This document shows positions 28,246 through 39,700 of a stretch of 64,000 nt of DNA, piece by piece. The DNA comes from Phylloscopus collybita (lineage: Eukaryota; Chordata; Aves; Passeriformes; Phylloscopidae): the NCBI GenBank assembly GCA_027886175.1, contig JAJNNQ010000133.1, positions 239,001 to 303,000 of the forward strand, in the 5' to 3' direction. Under the pieces are notes generated by a model. It was not told where the DNA came from. It saw only the letters and a program-made list of their open reading frames with translations, and searched no databases. Position numbers and translations under genes: made by a program. How positions within the stretch are numbered: position 1 is the stretch's first letter; each line of letters begins with the position of its first letter.

Positions 28246-28499
28246 GCGTGGGGACGGTGCCAGTGCTGGGATGGGCGCGAGTGGGGCTCGTCACCGCCCC
28301 CCCCCCCCCCCCCCCCCGGCATGGGTTAAGGGGGACTGAGTCGTATTTGGGGCCAGAGCTGCCATCCCATCCCCGGGTCCCCTCTGGATTGGTGGCTGGG
28401 GGGGCTGTTGGTGGCATCTGTGACACCGGGGGGCTGTGGTGGGGGCTCCCTGCTGGGTGGGAGCTGCAGAACCAGCACCAGGGCCTGGAATGGGGGTGA

Positions 28500-28665
28500 C
28501 TGGGGCTCCCCAGGGGGCTGGGGGCCGTGGAAATGACACGGGGGGAACTGCAGGGCAGGTGAGCCTTGCCCCACAGTGGGCTGGGGGCCGTGGAAATGAC
28601 ACGGGGGGAACTGCAGAGCAGGTGAGCTGTGCCCCACAGGGGGCTGGGGGCCGTGGCTGTGATGC
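28500..28665 (+). repeat. About 63-bp tandem repeat, 2-3 copies
   Basis: Units begin GGGGGCTGGGGGCCGTGG and continue AAATGACACGGGGGGAACTG. Two copies are almost identical (about 28512-28574 and 28575-28637), with a partial third. Confidence 0.9.
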
Positions 28666-29766
28666 TGGGGAGCCCAGTGGGGATGACCGGGGCTCTGCGA
28701 GCTGCATCTGGGGACTGGGGGCGTGGATCACCGGGGTTCCCCAGTGGGTGGGAGCAGCGGAGCCGGCACCGACGCGTTCCCACCGGCTGGACCGACGGCT
28801 TTGTGTGGCGAGGGCTGACCCGGCGCCCCTAATCCCATTAGCGCCCCCGGCCCAGCCGCCAGCCCGGCTTCCCCACCTCTCGGCAACCGAGGCTGGTATG
28901 TGGGTGCGCCGGTGGGGCCGGCGTGCCGATGCCGTCGTCCGGGAGCTGCACCCGGCGTCAACGTCGTCACCATCCTGGAGCTGCACCGGGGCCGGTGATG
29001 AGGCCGTCCCCGCGGAGGGGGCGGGAGATCCGGGCTGCCCACAGTGTGACCCCGCCAGACCGGGGGTTTTTCCCTGTGTTCCCAGCTCTGCCCGAGGGGT
29101 TGGGTGTCCTCAGGCACAGACACGGCGGTTCTGGGGCAGGTTCCATCCCACCGGGCTCCAGCCGGCCCGCGGGCCCCCCCAGCCCGGACTCGGGGCTCGG
29201 CTTCCCTTGTGCTGCACAGCCGGGGCTGGAAGAGCTGCAGAAGCGGCAGGAGAAGGAATGATCTGCACCTGCGGGGTGCTGGAGAAGGGTTCTGGACCCG
29301 GGGAGGGGTGCTGGGCCCCGGTGGGTGCCGGTTTCCCCGGGCTGTGCTGCCGCCTGCTGGCACCGGCCCTGCCAGGACTGCACCGGGGGCTGCACCCAAA
29401 CCGGTGCCTGGGACGCGTCCCCCGGCCCGGACCCCCGCCCAGACCCCTCCGCCTTGACTCCCACTCTGACCCTCACCCGGAGCCCCCGCTCGGTGTGGGT
29501 GGAAGCCGCCGGGACGGTCCCCGCGCGGGACCGGACCCGGGTACCGGGCCGGGGTCCCCAGGGAGCGCAGGAGCCCGCGTGGCACCGGGCACCGAGGCAG
29601 CGGCCGGTCCTGAGCATCCTCCTGTCCCCCAACTCCTCTGGGGCCCGGAGCAGCTGCGGGTACCCGTCCCGGGGCCGGTCTCGGTGTGGGGGCGGTCCCG
29701 AGGGCGGGGCCCGCGGTGGGGGGCGGTCCCGGTCCCGGTCCCCGTTCCTCCGCCGCCAGCCCGGCC

Positions 29767-32558
29767 ATGCCGTTCCCCGCCGCGCTGCTGTTCCTGGCAC
29801 TGCTGCTGCCTCCGCCGCCGCTCTCCTGCGCCGCCGACAGCGAAACCGAAACGGGAGCCCGGGAGCTACGGCTGGAAACGATCGTGAGCCCGGGGGGGGG
29901 ACCGGGGAAACCGGGGCTGCGCGGGAGGCACCGGGCACCGGGGACCCACGCGGCCCCTTGGGCAGGGAGCTGAGACCGGGGCGGGACCGGCAGGGAACGG
30001 CGGGACCGGCGGGACACGGGGCAGCAGCGGGATGGTGCTGCCGGGGGCACCGGGGAGCCCGGCCTGGGCACGGCGCGGGGGAGGAGGCGGCGGGAGGCCC
30101 GGGCTGCGGAGGGAGGGGGGAGCCACGGGGCACCGGGAGGACCGGGCTGCGATGAGAGAGCGCCGGGAGGACCGGGTTGTGGCGGAGGAACGCGGCGCAC
30201 CGAGGACGGGGGGCACGGGGTGGAGTTGGGCTCTCGGAGAGCTCGGGGGACCCGTGGGCGCGGGGGCTGTGTGGATCTCGAGGCGAGGGGGGGCCCCGTC
30301 CCGGTTCCCCGTGACCTCCCCGTTGCAGGTGCCCGCCCCCGAGGGCTGCACGGAGCTGTCGGCGCCGGGGGACACGGTGCACATCCACTACACGGTGCGG
30401 GCGGGAGGAACACGTCAGCACTGCGCTCCGGCGGGCGGGGCTGGGGGCACCGGCACCGGCACCGGGGCGGGGGGGGGCCTCGGCCGGCACCGGGGCGGCA
30501 CCGGGGCGGTACCGGGGGGTGGTACCGGGGTGGGCAATGGGGCGGTACCGGGGTGGGCAGTGGGATGGTACCGTGGTGGAACCGGAGTGAGCGTAGGGGC
30601 GGTACCGGGGTGGCCAAGGGGATGGTGCCACGGTGCCACTGAGACTGGCATGGGGACAGCCCCAGGACGGGCTCGGGGTGGCACCTGGAGTGGCATAGGG
30701 GTGACACCGGGGCTGGCACGGGACAACCATGGTTGGCATTGGGATCAGCCTGAGGATTACCTTGGGATGGCCCTGGCACTGGGAGCCGTGGGGATGTCCC
30801 AGAGTGACACGGAGAGTACCGGGACAGGGATCAGTACAGGGATGGCACAGGGGGGCCACAGAGATGGCACAGGGGGGACAGGGATGGCACAGAGGGGGCA
30901 CAGGGATGGCACAGGGGAGGCACAGGGGAGGCACAGGGACTGGGATCAGCACAGGGATGGCACAGGGAGGCCACAGGGATGGCACAGGGGGGCACAGGGA
31001 CTGGGATCAGCACAGGGATGGCACAGGGGGGCCACAGGGATGGCACAGAGGGGGCACAGGGATGGCACAGGGGAGGCACAGGGACTGGGATCAGCACAGG
31101 GACAGCACAGGGGGGCCACAGGGATGGCACAGGGGGGCCACAGGGACTGAGATCAGCTCAGGGATCAGCACCAGAGCAGCACTGGGAACACGCTGGCAAG
31201 GGCTGTGTCCCCAGCGGTGACCGTGGCCGTGCCCCCCCCACAGGGCAGCCTGGAGGATGGCCGGATCATCGACTCCTCACTGAGCCGGGACCCCCTCCAG
31301 GTGGAGCTGGGCAAGCACCAAGTCATCCCCGGTGAGTGAGGGGCTCAGGGGGAGCGGGGTGGGGGGGTAATCTCGACCAGCCCTGCTCACCCTCACCCCA
31401 CTCTGCTGCAGGTCTGGAGCAGAGTCTGCTGGACATGTGTGTGGGGTAAGCACGGATGGGGAACACGGGGGTGGGCAGTGTCCCCCTTGCCCTGCAGTGT
31501 CCCCACCACGATTTGTGGCACCAACGCTCTCACTGTGGCAGGGAGAAGCGCAGAGCCATCATTCCCCCTCACCTGGCCTACGGCAAGCGGGGCTCCCCCC
31601 CCAGCATCCCAGGTGAGCTGCAACCTTCGGGGTCCCTGTGGGGGTCCCTGTGGGGGTCTCTATGGGGTCCCTGTGGGGGTCTTTGTGGGGTCCCTGTGGG
31701 TCTCTGTGGGGTCCCTGTGGGAGTCTCTGTAGGGTCCCCGTGAGGTCTCTGTGGGGTCCCCATGAGGTCTCTGTGGGGTCCCCATGGGGTCTCTGTGGGG
31801 TCCCCGTGGGTTCTCTGTGGGGTCTCCATGAGGTCTCTGTGGGGTCCCTGTGGGGTCTCTGTGGGGTCCCTGTGGGGGTCTCTGTGGGGTCCCCATGAGG
31901 TCTCTGTGGGGTCTCTGTGGGTTCCCCATGGGGTCTCTGTGGGGTCCCCGTGGGTTCTCTGTGGGGTCTCCATGAGGTCTCTGTGGGGTCCCTGTGGGGT
32001 CTCTGTGGGGTCCCTGTGGGGGTCTCTGTGGGGTCCCCATGAGGTCTCTGTGGGGTCTCTGTGGGTTCCCCATGGGGTCTCTGTGGGGTCCCCGTGGGTT
32101 CTCTGTGGGGTCTCCATGAGGTCTCTGTGGTGTCCCCGTGGGGTCCCTGTGGGGTCCCTGTGGGGTCTCTGTGGGGTCCCTGTGGGGGTCTCTGGGCTCC
32201 CCATGGGTTCTCTCTGGGGTCCCTGTGGGAGTCTCTGTGGGGTCCCCATGAGGTCTCTGTGGGGTCCCCATGGGGTCTCTGTGGGGTCTCTGTGGGGTTC
32301 TCTGTGGGGTCCCCATGGGGTCTCTGTGCCCCCCTGGCAGGTGACGCGGTGCTGCGGTTTGAGGTGGAGCTGGTGGCCTTGTCCCGGGCCAGTTACTGGC
32401 AGAAGCTGGTGAACGAGGTGGTGCCGCTGCTGTGCCTGGGGCTGGTGCCGGCGCTGCTGGGGCTCATTGGCTTCCACCTGTACCGCAAGGCCAGCAGCCC
32501 CAAGCTCTCCAAGAAAAAGCAGAAGGAGGAGAAGAGGAACAAAGCCAAAAAGAAATAA
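29767..32558 (+). CDS. FKBP11: FK506-binding protein 11, ER membrane peptidyl-prolyl isomerase
   Basis: Exons 29767-29883, 30329-30394, 31244-31331, 31412-31445, 31542-31612, 32341-32558; 197 aa (human 201). Layout: signal peptide ([22 protein letters not shown]), luminal FKBP domain ([54 protein letters not shown]), then one C-terminal membrane helix ([22 protein letters not shown]). The tail is cytosolic and lysine-rich, ending KAKKK, a KxKxx-type ER retrieval signal. The FKBP fold catalyses prolyl isomerisation; FKBP11 is abundant in secretory cells. The two large introns are mostly minisatellite. CCDC65 follows tail-to-tail, 454 bases between stop codons. Confidence 0.96.
30480..31150 (+). 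repeat. G-rich minisatellite in FKBP11 intron 2
   Basis: The first part has GGTACCGGGGTGGGCAA-type units (30480-30620). From about 30820 the unit is GGCACAGGGGGGCCACAGGGAT, alternating with GACTGGGATCAGCACAGGGA. Long ORFs cross it on both strands only because of the repeat. Confidence 0.95.
31620..32335 (+). repeat. GGGGTCTCTGTGGGGTCCC minisatellite in FKBP11 intron 5
   Basis: About 35 units of 19-21 bases in a row, with a higher-order repeat of about 167 bases: GGTTCCCCATGGGGTCTC recurs at about 31921 and 32086. The array fills the whole intron up to the acceptor at 32339-32340. Confidence 0.97.
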
Positions 32559-32559
32559 A
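32554..32559 (+). terminator. FKBP11: FKBP11 poly(A) signal overlapping the stop codon
   Basis: AATAAA at 32554-32559 contains the TAA stop at 32556-32558. No other canonical hexamer is seen before the end of CCDC65, so the 3'UTR may be only about 20-30 bases. Confidence 0.55.
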
Positions 32560-33012
32560 AAAAACCCCTCGGGCATCTGTGGCTGCTCTTCCTGAAACAC
32601 CTGTGGGCACAGAGCAGTGGGAAGGGGCTGGGCACCCACCAGCTCCCTGCCTGCCCCAGGGCCTTGACGGGTCGTGTCAGACTTCAGCGGGAGGTGACGG
32701 ACTCGGTGAATGCCAGAAATAACACCCTGGAGCACATTTTCAGGCAGTTTTGCTCTTTTAAGGTATATCCAGGCAGTCCCTGGAGTCCCCAAACACCAGG
32801 CAGGTCCCTGGTCTGCCAGGGAGCTTCAGCTGCAGCTGGTGGAGCCAGGAATGTGGTCCTGGTGGAGCCAGGAATGGGGTCCTGGTGGTTGACCCCTCCC
32901 CAGAGGCTCTTGGAGTGCCCCATGCCCCATGTCCCAGCGTGTCTCCCCCACAGGGCTCATTTTGGATGAGGCTTTTTGCTTGGGGGTGAGGAGGAGGGTC
33001 TGGGGAGTGGTC

Positions 33013-36000
33013 TCAAGGCACCTTCTGGATGATTGCAGCCCCTGCCAGGTACTCCTGGAGCAAACCACGCAGGCTCTGGTTCCTCTTTGCCAGGGCTGCC
33101 CGCGCCTGCTCCAGCGCCTTCTCCTCCAGCTTCGCCTTGTTGAACCGCTGCCAGAAGCGCTCCAGCCCCACGTAGTCCTGCAGGGCCTGGGGGGAGGCAG
33201 AGGGGAGAATTTGGGGTCTCCAGCCTGGCCCAAACACCAGCTGGGTGAACCCCAGCGCCCCTTATACCCCGTGGGGCTGCGGCGGTGCCTCCTCACCTGT
33301 GCCAGGGGCTCCCTGGCCGTCATCTCTAGGGCCTTGCGGGCGTTTTGCTGCTCCCACTCGGCCAGTGAGGAGGGGTAGAAGGGCAGCACCTTCTCCTCCT
33401 CCGTCTCCAACCTGCGGCACATCTCAGCCAGGCGCAGGATGCGCTGGGCCTGCGCGGGGGAAGGCCAGGAAAAGGGCAGGTGGGAAGGGACAGCAGGACA
33501 GCTGGGCACGGGGACATCCCCGCTCCGCACCTGCCCCCAAAACTCACCTTCTCCACCAGCTGCTGCAGCGCCTTGAGGGTGGCGCTGCACTGGCAGGTGA
33601 GCGTGACCAGGTGGGCGTGAGCCGTGGCCCTGGCCTGGTTGCTCTGAGCCCGCAGCTTCTGGAGCTTCTGGAGGGCGAGCTCCTTGTCCTCCCGGATGCG
33701 CTGGCACTGCTCCTCGCTCTCGCGCAGGTGAGCCGCCATCTGCGCCTTCGTGGTCGCCACCATCTCCTGGTGTATCAGAAAGTCCGATGAGAGAGATGAT
33801 CTGAAGGCCAGGATACTTTTTGGGACACGTGGTTTATTGGTCGTGGTTTATTGGTCGTGGTTTATTGGTCGTGGGGAGGCAGCTTAACTGGGGAAGAGTC
33901 CATAGGTCTAAAGGGACAGGGATCCAGGAGCAAGCAAGAGGGCAAGAGTGCAAGAGCAAGAGAGCGAGCTCCTCCTTACATTCCATTTTAACTCTTTCTA
34001 TCATGAATATTCTAATGAGCATCAACCAATCACCTCAAGATACAAAACTTACATATAGCCTATGGGAACCACAACATTACAATACTACTCTACAGACCAA
34101 AATCCTGAAAAACCACCTTATCCCTGATACCTGAGAAGGTCCAACCCTTTATTCATCCTTTTGTCCTGGCAAGGGTGTCGCTGACTCACCCAGCCAAGTC
34201 TTTTCAGCTAACATAATCACCTTCCTCCTGCCCAGCAACTTACAGTCCAAATTTTGCCTTCAATTCCATTCCTCTCGTAGGTTTCATACTCTTAGAATCT
34301 TTTACTAATAAATCATCTCTGCAGGGCCGAGCTACTTCATCCTCTCCAACACTGGTGGAAGGACCAGGTTGAGTAATTGGGGAAAATTCCTTCTCGGGAA
34401 GGGGGGCCCAGCGTTGGAATGGGCTGCTCAGGGCAGGGCTGGGGGCATTGTCCCTGGAAGGGCTCAAAATCCATGTGGATGTGGCCTCCTGGGGACACGA
34501 TTTAGTGGTGGCCTTGGCAGCACTGAGAGGATGGTTGGACTCGATGGTCTTAAGAGACTTTTCCAGCCTCAATAATTCCATGATTCCACAGCTCAGGCAC
34601 TGCTCCACCAACTCTTGGGGGGCCCCTGCTTAGCCCAGCCTCTTTGCCAGTTCTGGGCTGGACTTAATGGGAGTCAGGGGCTTTCCCAGACCCAATGATT
34701 CCACGATTCCATGGAAAACGAGCGGGGAACGGGGGTGACCCCTCTCCCACCACCACCACCCAGCACCCCACCAAAACCTGGAGGTTCTGCAGCTTCTTCG
34801 CCTGCACATCGATGTCCCAGGAAGTCTTCTCACACTTCTTCTTCAGCACCTCTAACTCCACCCTCTTCTTCTCCGTGGCCTGGGCGTAGCTCTGCCGGGC
34901 CTTCTGGATCTGGTCCCACAGCCCCTCCAGCCTGGGCACCAGCTGCAGCCGGCTGTACTGCTGCTCCTGCCAGCACTGGGGGACAACACAGGTGTTACAC
35001 CCTCCAAAACCTCCTTTGCCCACCCTAAAAAAAAGCCCCCTTGGTGCTCCCTGCCTTGTTTTTGATGTCGTCCCGGGCGCTCTGGAAGTTCAGCACGGCT
35101 TCGTTCTCGCTCCTGGCGTGGTCCTCCTCCATGGCCAGCGCCATGTCCCGCAGGCAGCGGCTCTCCCACTCCTGCTGCTCCAGGATGGTCCTTCTGCAGG
35201 GACACAGGGCAGGGCAAAGGGCTTCCCATCCATCCATCCATCCCAGAAAAGCCACTGCTGCCCCATTCCCCTTCTCCCCCCCTGAAATTCCACACCTCTC
35301 AGCCTCAAAGTCGGCCTTCAGGGCGCCCACCTGGGCGCTGAACCCTTCCTCCAGGTAGCCCAGGCGGCAGCGCTGGAGGTGCAGCAGTTGGTCCATGAGG
35401 TGCAGGTGGCTGCGCAGGGCTCGGTTCTGCTGCTCCTCTGCTTCCTGCAGCTCCCTGACCAGCGCCTGAGGAGGTTTTTTTTGGGGGGGGGGGTGTCATG
35501 GGTGTCCCCTGGCATCCCCATCCCGTCCCAGCAGCCCCGCAGGCACCTCGATGACGCCGTCCTTGCAGTCCATGACCCGTGAGAAGGTCTGGCTGAGGAT
35601 CTCGATGTCCTGGCGCAGCTCCTGGTCCTTGGCCTTGCGCTGGACCGAGCGCCAGGCCGCGCGGACCCTGTGGACGCCCCACGTGCTGCTCTGCTCCTCG
35701 TGGGATAATTTCTCCTGTGGAAGGGTGGTGGGAAGGTGGGAAAGGGTCAGGAGCGGGGTTGGGGTTGCCTCTGGTAGCAGGGGGTGCAGCAGAACGGGGG
35801 CAGCCCCAGCGCTGGGGGTATTTGCTGGGGAAAAGGTGCTTTGGGGGGGCTATGGGGGGATGGAGTTTGGAGGCTGCAGTGGGGTCCCGGACCTGCAGGA
35901 AACGAGTGAGCAGCTCCCGTTTGGTTTTGGCCGCCTCCTCCTCAGCCAGCGCTTGTTTCTGCAGCAGCAGCAGCTCGGCCTCGGCCGCCCTGGGGGCAGC

Positions 36001-36018
36001 GAAACGAGGCCCCGCCAT
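33013..36018 (-). CDS. CCDC65: CCDC65/DRC2, nexin-dynein regulatory complex subunit
   Basis: Minus-strand exons 36018-35893, 35714-35547, 35465-35296, 35193-35055, 34975-34778, 33766-33548, 33449-33297, 33186-33013; 448 aa (human 484). The product is a coiled-coil protein of the ciliary nexin-dynein regulatory complex, needed for regular ciliary beating. Family matches: LLLLQKQALAEEEAAKTKRELL, DIEILSQTFSRVMDCKD, LRSHLHLMDQLLHLQRCRL, REDKELALQKLQKLRAQ, SATLKALQQLVEK, ETEEEKVLPFY, and GLERFWQRFNKAKLE. It is predicted to be nearly all helical. I chose ATG 36018 by family alignment; the frame is open further upstream. The intron 34976-35054 has a GC donor. The protein ends about 35 residues earlier than in human. 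Confidence 0.95.
33800..34345 (-). mobile_element. LTR-like (endogenous retrovirus) insertion in CCDC65 intron
   Basis: An AT-rich segment unlike its flanks. On the minus strand it has three tandem CCACGACCAATAAA units (33828-33870), looking like an LTR poly(A) region. The body has no coding content. Boundaries are estimated from composition; the exact family is unknown. Confidence 0.45.
34395..34590 (+). mobile_element. CR1 LINE 3' fragment
   Basis: Typical CR1 3' sequence: TTGGAATGGGCTGCTCAGGG, CCCTGGAAGGGCTCAAAATC, GGTTGGACTCGATGGTCTTA, TTTTCCAGCCTCAATAATTC and an ATGATTCC tail. It is non-coding and 5'-truncated. Confidence 0.85.
34645..34712 (+). mobile_element. Second CR1 3' tail
   Basis: CTGGACTTAATGGGAGTCAG, CTTTCCCAGACCCAATGATT, then CCACGATTCC: a second, independent CR1 end directly downstream of the first. 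Confidence 0.7.
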
Positions 36019-36742
36019 GGCTGGAGGAGGGGACACGGCGGGAAGGGTCGGGGGATGCCCGGGTGGCCCCTCCACGGCCCCCCCAAGGCCCGTTCCCACC
36101 TCCTGCTCCAGCCCCCCGCGTTATGGGGCACCCCCAGACCCCACAGCCTGCGCCCATCGCCCTCCCCAGGCTTACCCAGGCCCCTTTCTCCTTGCTCACC
36201 CATAACTCCCCCTCCACTTGGGAATACCCCCCGACCCCATCAACCCCTGCTCATCCCCATCGCCCTTCCAGTGTTTCCCCAGGTCTCCCCCCAGACCCAT
36301 TTCCCGCTGCCCATCTCCGGAGCCCTCCTAGGCTCACCCCGCTCCCTCGCAAGCTCCCCCAACGCCCACCACCCCCATCTCCGCCTTTGGGGTCCCGTCC
36401 CCCGGTACCGGCCCCGCTCCCGGCCCCGCTCCCGCGTCCCGCCGGTTTCCCAGCAACGGCCGCTTCTGCTCGGGGGCGGGGCCTCGGCGGCACTTCCGCC
36501 CTGACCCGCACGGGCGCCCCCTGGCGGGCAACAGCGCGCTCGCACCCCTCACGGGGCGGGTCCCGACGGTTCTGCCTCTCCACTATTGGCGGGCGCTCCG
36601 GGATTCCCAGCTGTGATTGGCGAATATACGCCGCCGTGGGCGTGGCCTGGCGCAGGCGGGGTATATAGCGGCTCTGCGGCGGCGGGGCGCAGGGCGGTGG
36701 GTGGGTGAGAAGTGGGGGGGATTCACGCGCGGCGCCGCCGCC
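36019..36742. promoter_or_regulatory. Bidirectional CCDC65/RND1 promoter region
   Basis: The two ATGs are 725 bases apart, head-to-head. Toward CCDC65 is an RFX X-box-like GTTTCCCAGCAAC (36445-36457), usual for ciliary genes. Toward RND1 are two inverted CCAAT boxes (ATTGG at 36585 and 36616) and TATATA at 36662-36667, 81 bases before the ATG, in CpG-rich DNA. Confidence 0.65.
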
Positions 36743-39700
36743 ATGCGGGAGCGGAGGCCGGCACCGGCCGCTCCGGCCCGGTGCAAGCTGGTGCTGGTGG
36801 GCGATGTGCAGTGCGGCAAGACGGCCATGCTGCAGGTGCTGGCCAAGGATTGCTACCCTGAGGTGAGCCCAGAGCGGCACCGGGAACCGGCAGCGGGCAA
36901 CCGGCAAAGCGGGAGAGCGGGCGCTGACGCTCTCGGTGCCGTTGCAGACGTACGTGCCCACCGTGTTTGAGAACTACACGGCGTGTCTGGCCAGCGAGGA
37001 GCAGCGGGTGGAACTGAGCCTCTGGGACACCTCCGGTACCGGGGGGGAGACACGCGGGGCACGTTTAGGGAGCTGGCGGGGGTTCCGGTACCGGTGGAGT
37101 GGGGCTGGCCCGGCCCTAGAGGGGGTGATGGGGTTGTTTGTTGGGAAAGGTGGTTTGGGGTTTCGGGGATGGGGGGGTGCTTGGGATTGCGAGGCTGCAG
37201 TGAGCGGGGGGTCGCTGCAGTGGGGTGTTTTGGCCTCCCGAGGGTGTTTTGGGGACCTGCAGCCGCGATGGGGAGGGGCTTTGGTGGCCGGAGCGAGGTG
37301 TCGGGGGTGTTTTGGGAAGCCGGGGGTGTTTTGTGGTCCCTGCGGCGGCGGAGAGGAGCTTGGTGGCGGTTCCCGGGGGGGGGTGTCAGGTCTAGGATCA
37401 TATCCCTGGGGGTGGGGGGGCTCAGGTACTCCCCAGGGACCGATCTCACTGTGGGGGGCTCACAGAGAGCTGAGCCTCTTCCTTGGGGGGCTCCCCACAC
37501 CCTTGAGCCGCCCCCGGGTGGGGTCCAGGATGCTCCCCCACTGTGAATTGGGAGCGTTATGGGAAATCCCGGTGTTGTCCTTTCCCTGGGCACCCCGAAG
37601 AGGTGGGGGGCGGGATGGGGGGGTCGGGGTAGCCCTGCCCGGTGCTGCAGTGTCCCCCCCCGGCAGGGTGGGGGGGGGTCCCCGCCGGTCCCCGGTTGCC
37701 ATGGCGATGCGCTGGCGCAGCCTCTTTGCTATTCTGTGCACGGAGCGTCTGGGCTGCGAAACCCCTCCGAGGCCTTTGGGGGGTCGGGGGTTTGAGGGGG
37801 GGGTGGAGGAGTGGCATCCCCGACCCCCTCCCCCCCACCCCACTGACCCCCTTATCTCACCCCCCCTACCCCCCCCTCCCCTCCTGCACCGCGTCCCCCG
37901 CAGTCCCGGGTGCGGTGTCGGTGGCTCCGTGTCCCCGAGGACCCCGAGGGGGTGGCAGCGTGTGCCACCCCCTCCTCCAGCTTCCCCCCCCACCACCCAC
38001 CACCACCCCGACACCCCTGGGTGCTGCCGGGGTTCCCCAGAACGGGGGGCGGGCGGGGGGGGGGGGCTGTTACATAAACACCGCGGGATCCATTTCCCGC
38101 TGCCTCGCCATGCGACGGGGATGGGCTGCGGGGACGGAGGTGGCGTTTTTTGGGGGGTGGGACGGGGGGGTTCCAGAGCTGTGCCCCTCTCCCCGGTACC
38201 AGGGGGGTTGTGTTGCTTTTGAGGGGCTCTCCAGAGCTGTGTCTATTTTGGGGGGGGGGGCTCTCCAGAGCTCGGTGCACCCAGCTCAGTCGCAAATAGG
38301 GTTTGTCTTTTTTGAGGGGGTCTAGAACTCCGTGTCCCCCGTCCCTTTTTGGGGTGCTGTGTCTGTTTTGGAGGGTTCTAGAGCTGTGCTCCCCTCTCCC
38401 TTTCGGGGGTCTCCAGCACTGTGAACCCCCCCATGTTGAGCAAGAGTGGAGCTGTGTCTCTTTTTGGGGGCTCCAAGGCACCCCACCCCAGGCAGGAGGG
38501 GGCTTTGTGTCTTTTGGGGGGTCTGCGTGTCTTTTGAGGGGCTCTAGAGCTGCGTCCCTCTGTCCTTCTTGGGGTTCTCTAGAGCTGTAAGCCACCACCC
38601 TGAGCAGGAGGGGGGCTGTGTCTGTTTGGGGGGGCTTTAGACCTGTGCCCCCACCCCAAGCAGCAATGGGGCTGTGTCTGTTTTGGGGGGCTGTGTCTGT
38701 TTTGGGGGGCTCCAGAGTTGTGCCCCCCACCCCAATCAGCAATGGGGCTGTGTCTGTTTTGGGGGGCTGTATCTGTTTTGGGGGGCTCTAGACCTGTTCC
38801 CCCACCCCAATCAGCAGTGGGGTTGTGTCTGTTTTGGGGGGCTTTAGACCTGTGCCCCCACCCCAAGCAGCAATGGGGCTGTGTCTGTTTTGGGGGGCTC
38901 TAGAGTTGTGCCCCCCACCCCAAGCAGCAATGGGGCTGTGTCTGTTTTGGGGGGCTCCAGAGTTGTGCCCCCACCCCAATCAGCAATGGGGCTGTGTTTG
39001 TTTTGGGGGGCTGTGTCTGTTTTGGGGGGCTCCAGAGTTGTGCCCCCCACCCCAAGCAGCAATGGGGCTGTGTCTGTTTTGGGGGGCTGTGTCTGTTTGG
39101 GGGGGGGCTCTAGACCTGTGCCCCCACCCCAATCAGCAATGGGGCTGTGTCTGTTTTGGGGGGCTGTGTCTGTTTTGGGGGGGCTCTAGACCTGTGCCCC
39201 CACCCCAATCAGCAATGGGGCTGTGTCTGTTTTGGGGGGCTGTGTCTGTTTTGGGGGGCTCTAGAGCTGTACCCCCCACCCCAAGCAGGACTGGGGCTGT
39301 GTCCCTTTACCAGACCCCCTTCCCTGTGTCCCTGGGGTGGGGGGCTGAGGGGTGACACCCCCTTTTTCCCCCCCCCAGGCTCCCCCTACTATGACAACGT
39401 CCGTCCCCTGTGCTACAGCGACTCGGACGCCGTCCTGCTCTGCTTCGACGTCAGCCGCCCCGAGACCCTCGACAGCGCAGCCAAGAAGGTGGGGAGGGGG
39501 CTCAGACCCCAGGACAGAGTCCCTGGGGGGTTTTGGGGGGCTCACAGACCCAGGGACACTGATGCTGTGGGGTTTGGAGGTGTCAGAGCTATTGTCCAAG
39601 GAGGTCCCTATGGGGTTTGGGGGCTCAGGGATGCAGGGGGATCCCTGTGAGGTTTTGAGGGGCTCACAGACACAGGGACACTGACCCTGCAGGGTTTGGG

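Noticed and set aside
28728..30985. Minus-strand ORFs of 672 and 683 codons over the FKBP11 5' end
   Set aside because: Pro/Arg/Ala-rich low-complexity translations in two overlapping frames, running through a minisatellite. Typical of stop-poor GC-rich DNA.
31578..32792. 404-codon minus-strand ORF with repeated [11 protein letters not shown]
   Set aside because: It is the translation of the FKBP11 intron 5 minisatellite and is open in several frames.
37680..37700. GTTGCCATGGCGAT as an RFX X-box in RND1 intron 2
   Set aside because: The second half-site deviates at key positions (GGCGAT rather than GGYAAC), so it is not counted as a site.
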